A DNA stretch of 9,742 bases. Source: UBA2632 sp964452155. Lineage in GTDB: Bacteria > Bacteroidota > Bacteroidia > Bacteroidales > Dysgonomonadaceae. This document shows, piece by piece, positions 6,716-9,742 of the stretch (its first letter is position 1; each line of letters begins with the position of its first letter). A program made the position numbers and the translations under genes. Location of the stretch: positions 1-9,742 of the forward strand of contig CAYVLC010000097.1 in assembly GCA_964452155.1 (NCBI GenBank), written 5' to 3'. The notes below the pieces were generated by a model, which was not told the DNA's origin, did no database searches, and saw nothing but the letters and a program-made list of their open reading frames with translations.

Positions 6716-8611
6716 ATGAGAAAATGGCGTATTGAAGATTCAGAAGAAACATACAACGTGAGCGGTTGGGGAAATAAATATTTTTCGATAAACGAAAAGG
6801 GAAACGTGTTGGTTACTCCTCAAAAAGACAGTTATGGAGTTGACCTAGACGAACTGATGAAGGAGCTTGACCTGCGAGATGTTTCGGCTCCTGTGTTGGT
6901 AAGATTTCCAGAAATACTAGACAGCAGAATTGAAAAGATAAGTACTTGTTTCAAGATTGCAGCACAAGAGTACGAATATAAAGCTCAGAATCATATTGTT
7001 TACCCCATTAAGGTAAACCAAATGCGCCAAGTAGTTGAGGAGATTGTTACACACGGAAAGAAGTTTAATATTGGCCTTGAAGCTGGTTCTAAGCCAGAGC
7101 TTCATGCAGTATTGGCAATAGATACCGATCGGGATTCTGTAATTGTTTGCAACGGATACAAAGACGAAAACTACATAGAGCTGGCACTTTTGGCCCAAAA
7201 GATGGGTAAACAAGTTTTTCTTGTTGTAGAGAAACTAAACGAACTTCATTTAACATTGAAACTAGCCAAGCGATTAAAGGTAAAACCAAATATTGGTATT
7301 CGTATCAAGTTGGCAAGTTCGGGCAGTGGCAAATGGGAAGAGTCAGGGGGAGATGGCAGTAAGTTTGGCCTCAACTCGAGCGAGCTGTTAGAAGCTATGG
7401 AAGTGCTGAAAGCACATAAAATGATAGACTGTTTACGCCTTATTCACTTCCATATTGGTAGCCAAATCACAAAGATACGTCGTATCAAAACAGCATTGCG
7501 GGAAGCTGCACAATTTTACGTACAACTATATCATCTAGGCTTTAAAGTAGAGTTTGTAGATATTGGTGGCGGACTAGGAGTAGATTACGATGGCACTCGC
7601 TCTTCGTATAGCGAAAACAGTATCAACTACTCTATTCAAGAATATGTGAACGATTCTGTATTTGCTTTTGTAGATGCAGCCGATAAAAATGATATTCCAC
7701 ATCCAAACATTATCACCGAGTCGGGGCGAGCACTCACTGCTCATCACTCGGTACTGATCTTCGAAGTACTCGAAACCACTACCCTGCCAGAATGGGACGA
7801 AGAGGTAGATATTCACGAAGACGACCATGAATTGGTGAAAGAATTGTACAATATATGGGATTCTCTCTCTCAACCACGCATGTTAGAAGCATGGCACGAT
7901 GCCCAGCAAATAAGAGAAGAGTCTTTAGATATGTTTAGCCTTGGCATGCTCGATTTGAAAACTCGTGCTCAGGTAGAGAAACTCTACTTCTCTATTATGC
8001 GCGAAATAAATGTGGTGATAAGAAAAGCAAAGCACGCTCCCGAAGAGTTGAGACAATTGGCTACATTGCTCCCAGATAAATATTTCTGCAACTTCTCGTT
8101 GTTCCAATCTTTGCCAGACTCTTGGGCTATTGATCAAGTGTTTCCTATCATGCCCATTCATCGCTTAGATGAGAAACCCACTCGCACGGCAACTTTGCAA
8201 GACATTACGTGCGATTCGGATGGAAAGGTAGCTAACTTTATTTCGCAAGATGGGAAACAATCGTCTTATCTGCCCGTGCATTCCCTCAAAAAGGATGAAC
8301 CGTACTACATGGGTGCCTTCCTAGTGGGTGCATACCAAGAGATATTGGGCGACTTGCACAATCTATTTGGCGATACCAATGTGGTGCACATAACCGTGGA
8401 TAAGAAAGGACACAAAATAGAACAAATAATTGATGGCGAAACTGTAGCCGAAGTATTGGAGTATGCGCAATACAACTCTAAGAAACTTGTAAGAACAGTA
8501 GAAACATGGGTGATGAGCTCCGTAAAACAAGGATTTATTTCTTCTGAAGAAGGAAAAGAATTCTTGGCCAACTATCGCTCTGGCCTATATGGATATACTT
8601 ATTTAGAATAA
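6716..8611 (+). CDS. speA: Biosynthetic arginine decarboxylase
   Basis: Decarboxylates L-arginine to agmatine, the first step of the agmatine route to putrescine and other polyamines; PLP- and Mg-dependent and probably cytoplasmic. The 631-residue length is normal for SpeA. The PLP lysine is in Y-P-I-K-V-N-Q (Lys99). H-F-H-I-G-S-Q (244-250), G-G-G-L-G-V-D-Y-D-G-T (284-294) and E-S-G-R-A-L (335-340) are the barrel and PLP-phosphate motifs. An inserted helical region (about 360-460) is typical of SpeA, and the catalytic cysteine is in C-D-S-D-G (Cys499). The ATG at 6716 matches the family's W-R-I-E-D-x-x-x-x-Y start. It has its own promoter box upstream and a strong terminator downstream, so it is probably monocistronic. 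No agmatine deiminase or other polyamine gene is in the window. Confidence 0.97.
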   Translation: MRKWRIEDSEETYNVSGWGNKYFSINEKGNVLVTPQKDSYGVDLDELMKELDLRDVSAPVLVRFPEILDSRIEKISTCFKIAAQEYEYKAQNHIVYPIKVNQMRQVVEEIVTHGKKFNIGLEAGSKPELHAVLAIDTDRDSVIVCNGYKDENYIELALLAQKMGKQVFLVVEKLNELHLTLKLAKRLKVKPNIGIRIKLASSGSGKWEESGGDGSKFGLNSSELLEAMEVLKAHKMIDCLRLIHFHIGSQITKIRRIKTALREAAQFYVQLYHLGFKVEFVDIGGGLGVDYDGTRSSYSENSINYSIQEYVNDSVFAFVDAADKNDIPHPNIITESGRALTAHHSVLIFEVLETTTLPEWDEEVDIHEDDHELVKELYNIWDSLSQPRMLEAWHDAQQIREESLDMFSLGMLDLKTRAQVEKLYFSIMREINVVIRKAKHAPEELRQLATLLPDKYFCNFSLFQSLPDSWAIDQVFPIMPIHRLDEKPTRTATLQDITCDSDGKVANFISQDGKQSSYLPVHSLKKDEPYYMGAFLVGAYQEILGDLHNLFGDTNVVHITVDKKGHKIEQIIDGETVAEVLEYAQYNSKKLVRTVETWVMSSVKQGFISSEEGKEFLANYRSGLYGYTYLE

Positions 8612-8634
8612 GACATACCTTTATTAAATCATAA

Positions 8635-8676
8635 TTTAAAAAAGCCTTTTGAACTTGATTGTTCGAAAGGTTTTTT
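8635..8676. terminator. Bidirectional terminator between speA and exonuclease
   Basis: CCTTTTGAAC (8645-8654) pairs with GTTCGAAAGG (8661-8670), with one T-G pair and a TTGATT loop. A-rich sequence lies on the left and TTTTTT (8671-8676) on the right, apart from one bulged G. The A/T flanks make it usable in both directions, which suits the convergent genes on either side. Confidence 0.85.
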
Positions 8677-8710
8677 CACATTATTCTTGCCCTCTGATTT
8701 CTGCAATCCG

Positions 8711-9202
8711 CTACAATGTCTGCAAAGCAATCACAGCACAAGCCTCGGCATCGGCCAGAGCATGATGATGATTGGTGAGATTAAATCCGCAATAAGCGGC
8801 AACAGTGCTCAAGCGATGATTCTCTATATCACGGAAACGCTTCCGTGAAGCTTTCAGGGTGCAATGAAACTCATAGTCGGGATAATCCATACGATATGTT
8901 TTAAAAACTGCTTGCAAACAACCCGAATCGAAAGGACTGTTGTGGGCCACTAGTGGCAATCCCTCAATCTTGGGTGCAATGTTACGCCATACATCTGGAA
9001 ATATTGGCGAATGAGCTGTGTCTTCAATCGTCAATCCGTGCACTTGTGTATTCCAAAAGCTATAATAGTTTGGCTCAGGTTTTATGAGTTCATAAATCTT
9101 ATCTATCACAATTCCGTTTCTCACAATAACCAAGCCCACACTACATACGCTGCTGCGATCACCATTGGCTGTTTCGAAATCTATTGCTGCAAAATCTTTC
9201 AT
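8711..9202 (-). CDS. DnaQ-like DEDDh 3'-5' exonuclease
   Basis: Probably degrades single-stranded nucleic acid 3'-5', as a stand-alone member of the DNA polymerase III epsilon (DnaQ) superfamily. The 163-residue frame is essentially one exonuclease domain: Exo I F-A-A-I-D-F-E-T-A-N (Asp8, Glu10), H-G-L-T (55-58), Exo II V-A-H-N-S-P-F-D (Asp92), and Exo III H-H-H-A-L-A-D-A-E with His146 and Asp151, so all five DEDDh residues are present. An upstream TTG at 9253 would add 17 residues, but the frame M-K-D-F-A-A-I-D-F-E-T starting at the ATG at 9202 fits the family, and the promoter box at 9251-9258 overlaps the TTG codon. Bacteroidales proteins of this type are often annotated as 3'-5' exonuclease or polymerase III epsilon. 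Whether it proofreads or processes RNA cannot be told. It converges on speA. Confidence 0.92.
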   Translation of the reverse strand: MKDFAAIDFETANGDRSSVCSVGLVIVRNGIVIDKIYELIKPEPNYYSFWNTQVHGLTIEDTAHSPIFPDVWRNIAPKIEGLPLVAHNSPFDSGCLQAVFKTYRMDYPDYEFHCTLKASRKRFRDIENHRLSTVAAYCGFNLTNHHHALADAEACAVIALQTL

Positions 9203-9250
9203 ATCTTTTTTATTTAGGACGAAAAGCATAAATTGGTAGCTTTTCGCTTG

Positions 9251-9258
9251 CAAAACTA
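9251..9258 (-). promoter_or_regulatory. -7 promoter box (TAGTTTTG) for the exonuclease gene
   Basis: Read on the minus strand this is an exact TAnnTTTG match. Its G is 49 bases from the ATG at 9202, giving a leader of about 42 nt. A weak -33 candidate (TTG, 9278-9276) lies 17 bases upstream, next to the dyad at 9280-9292. Confidence 0.5.
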
Positions 9259-9279
9259 ATTTATGTGTAAATATACAAC

Positions 9280-9292
9280 TTGACTACGTCAA
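9280..9292. promoter_or_regulatory. 13-base dyad TTGAC-TAC-GTCAA upstream of the exonuclease promoter
   Basis: TTGAC (9280-9284) and GTCAA (9288-9292) are perfect inverted repeats with a 3-base centre. The centre of the dyad is about 42 bases upstream of the predicted exonuclease transcription start, at the edge of the -33 region, where an operator could act. No regulator that would bind it is identified, and a chance palindrome of this size is possible. Confidence 0.3.
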
Positions 9293-9366
9293 ACAATGGC
9301 AAACTGTAAAAATTTCACTTCAGCTTACAATATTAATTTATGTATGTACAGCATTTGGTGGACAAT

Positions 9367-9492
9367 TCACAGCTTTTGTCTATAATCTAAGCCCAATTGA
9401 GTGAGCCTATATTTTTGTAAAGAACTATTGGGCTTATCTGGTAGAGTCATTTCAATTAAAACCGTTTCTAGAGAAGGCTTTAAATAACTTAA
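9367..9492 (-). pseudogene. C-terminal remnant resembling AlbA_2/Fic-type winged-helix end
   Basis: On the minus strand, 41 codons lie between the IS982 remnant and a TGA at 9369-9367, with no start codon at the beginning. They read Y-L-K-P-S-L-E-T-V-L-I-E-M-T-L-P-D-K-P-N, then S-S-L-Q-K-Y-R-L-T-Q-L-G. The I-E-M-T-x-P-D-K-P-x-S-x-x-Q-K-Y-R-L-T pattern is one I recall at the C-terminal winged helix of AlbA_2-domain ATP-binding regulators and some Fic-family proteins of Bacteroidota. The 5' part is missing and the IS end abuts the first codons, so the gene was probably split by that insertion. Which of the two families it belongs to is unsettled. The 9259-9366 stretch beyond shows no other gene. 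Confidence 0.6.
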
Positions 9493-9516
9493 TCACGTGA
9501 GTTCGGGATAAGATTA

Positions 9517-9690
9517 TCACCAGATACTTAATTGGTTTGATTTTTCTACTTCAAATTTAATTGAAGGCTTTTTAGGAAAAAAGCAATATGAGACAAGTGC
9601 TGCAACTGCAATTATATTCATGATGAAATTATGGAAAGTACCACAATGAAAGCAAACCATTACAGTTATGATTTCGCTTTGAGACATCAT
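9517..9690 (-). pseudogene. IS982-family transposase, N-terminal motif joined to C-terminus by internal deletion
   Basis: A 57-codon frame, ATG at 9690-9688 to TGA at 9519-9517, reads M-S-Q-S-E-I-I-T-V-M-V-C-F-H-C-G-T-F-H-N and passes straight into F-I-M-N-I-I-A-V-A-A-L-V-S-Y-C-F-F-P-K-K-P-S-I. The first half matches the S-D-S-E-I-I-T...F-H...F-x-N segment near residues 45-70 of IS982 transposases, and the second half their last 45 residues ending N-Q-L-x-x-F/W. Roughly 200 residues, including the catalytic DDE core, are missing at the join, so it cannot be active. The join falls at F-x-N-F, a pattern found in both segments of the intact protein, which suggests a deletion between short matching sequences. 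After the stop, another frame reads L-I-P-N-S-R, which may be the ancestral C-terminus. Confidence 0.75.
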
Positions 9691-9742
9691 CTGTGTTTGT
9701 CAGTTTCATATTCTTTGCAAAAGTCGTCTGCTATACAAAAAA
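9687..9742 (-). pseudogene. IS982-family transposase N-terminal fragment
   Basis: From the window edge the minus strand reads F-C-I-A-D-D-F-C-K-E-Y-E-T-D-K-H-R and then stops at TGA (9689-9687). This matches the N-terminal region of Bacteroidota IS982 transposases (pattern I-F-C-I-x-D-D-F-C-K-E-F). About 20 residues that normally separate it from the S-D-S-E-I-I-T motif are lost, together with a change of frame. The start codon is outside the window. Confidence 0.72.

Larger units (their letters stand above)
9493..9742 (-). mobile_element. Internally deleted IS982-family insertion sequence remnant
   Basis: The minus strand carries both ends of an IS982-family transposase gene with the middle missing, detailed in the two pseudogene entries. 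The presumed terminal sequence CTTATCCCGAACTCA (9512-9498, minus strand) lies just past the coding part. The other end is outside the window, so target-site duplication and inverted-repeat match cannot be checked. The exact boundary near 9493-9503 is uncertain; an 8-bp palindrome TCACGTGA (9493-9500) lies there. About 250 bp are visible of an element normally near 1 kb. Confidence 0.7.

Noticed and set aside
6900..8570. Several long open frames antisense to speA
   Set aside because: They are composition shadows of the well-supported speA reading frame, with no recognisable domains and no promoter boxes.
9203..9253. 17-residue N-terminal extension of the exonuclease from a TTG
   Set aside because: Its TTG overlaps the promoter box at 9251-9258, and the domain starts directly after the ATG at 9202.
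9410..9417. Plus-strand TATTTTTG promoter-like box
   Set aside because: It matches TAnnTTTG, but no plus-strand gene follows and it falls within the minus-strand coding remnant.
9388..9436. 10-bp inverted repeat TAAGCCCAAT/ATTGGGCTTA with a 29-base loop
   Set aside because: Both arms lie inside the coding remnant of the AlbA_2/Fic-like stub and there is no T-tract; probably chance within codons.
9495..9520. T-loop-like GTTCGGGAT suggesting a tRNA or attachment site
   Set aside because: No acceptor, D-arm or anticodon stem can be formed around it; it is better explained as the IS982 end.
1..9742. A complete new defence system, CRISPR array, phage region or biosynthetic cluster
   Set aside because: No tandem spacer-repeat array, and no nuclease/helicase/reverse-transcriptase or toxin-antitoxin module; intact genes are housekeeping or conserved hypothetical, and the accessory parts are relics.

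Overview
The window looks like ordinary chromosome of a Bacteroidota bacterium, most likely order Bacteroidales. The evidence is an AT-rich sequence, Bacteroidota-type promoter boxes (TAnnTTTG) before most transcription units, no obvious Shine-Dalgarno sequences, and Bacteroidota-typical families (DUF6261, DUF4230, DUF4199). The genus cannot be told from the sequence alone. Most of the window is housekeeping or conserved-hypothetical. The two ends carry decayed mobile or accessory DNA.

Left end (1-1020): the 3' part of a DUF6261-like gene, then four small hairpins in a row (561-641), three tandem 9-bp ACACGGATG-like units (654-680), and the C-terminal remnant of a REP-associated tyrosine transposase (RAYT). 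The remnant ends inside a terminator-like hairpin. This looks like a degraded REP/RAYT locus.

Middle (1020-5634): a two-gene membrane unit (DUF4230 protein plus an unrecognised two-helix membrane protein) closed by a strong 14-bp hairpin. A four-gene co-directional cluster follows, behind two copies of the same promoter box: DUF4199 membrane protein, family 2 glycosyltransferase of the polyprenyl-phosphate type, nitroreductase-like flavoprotein, and ApbE lipoprotein (FAD:protein FMN transferase). The first two probably act together on a lipid-linked sugar at the inner membrane. The last two share a flavin theme, but no target of ApbE flavinylation is in view.

Right half (5635-9202): an AraC-HTH/O6-methylguanine-DNA methyltransferase fusion without the Ada zinc domain, then biosynthetic arginine decarboxylase (speA) with its own promoter. 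A terminator that can work in both directions separates speA from a convergent DEDDh 3'-5' exonuclease.

Right end (9259-9742): two nested relics on the minus strand. One is the last 41 codons of a gene whose end resembles the winged-helix C-terminus of AlbA_2/Fic-type proteins. The other is an IS982-family insertion sequence that appears to have cut this gene and was later reduced by a large internal deletion. I found no complete new defence or mobile system, CRISPR array, tRNA or rRNA. The most interesting items are the two decayed mobile loci.
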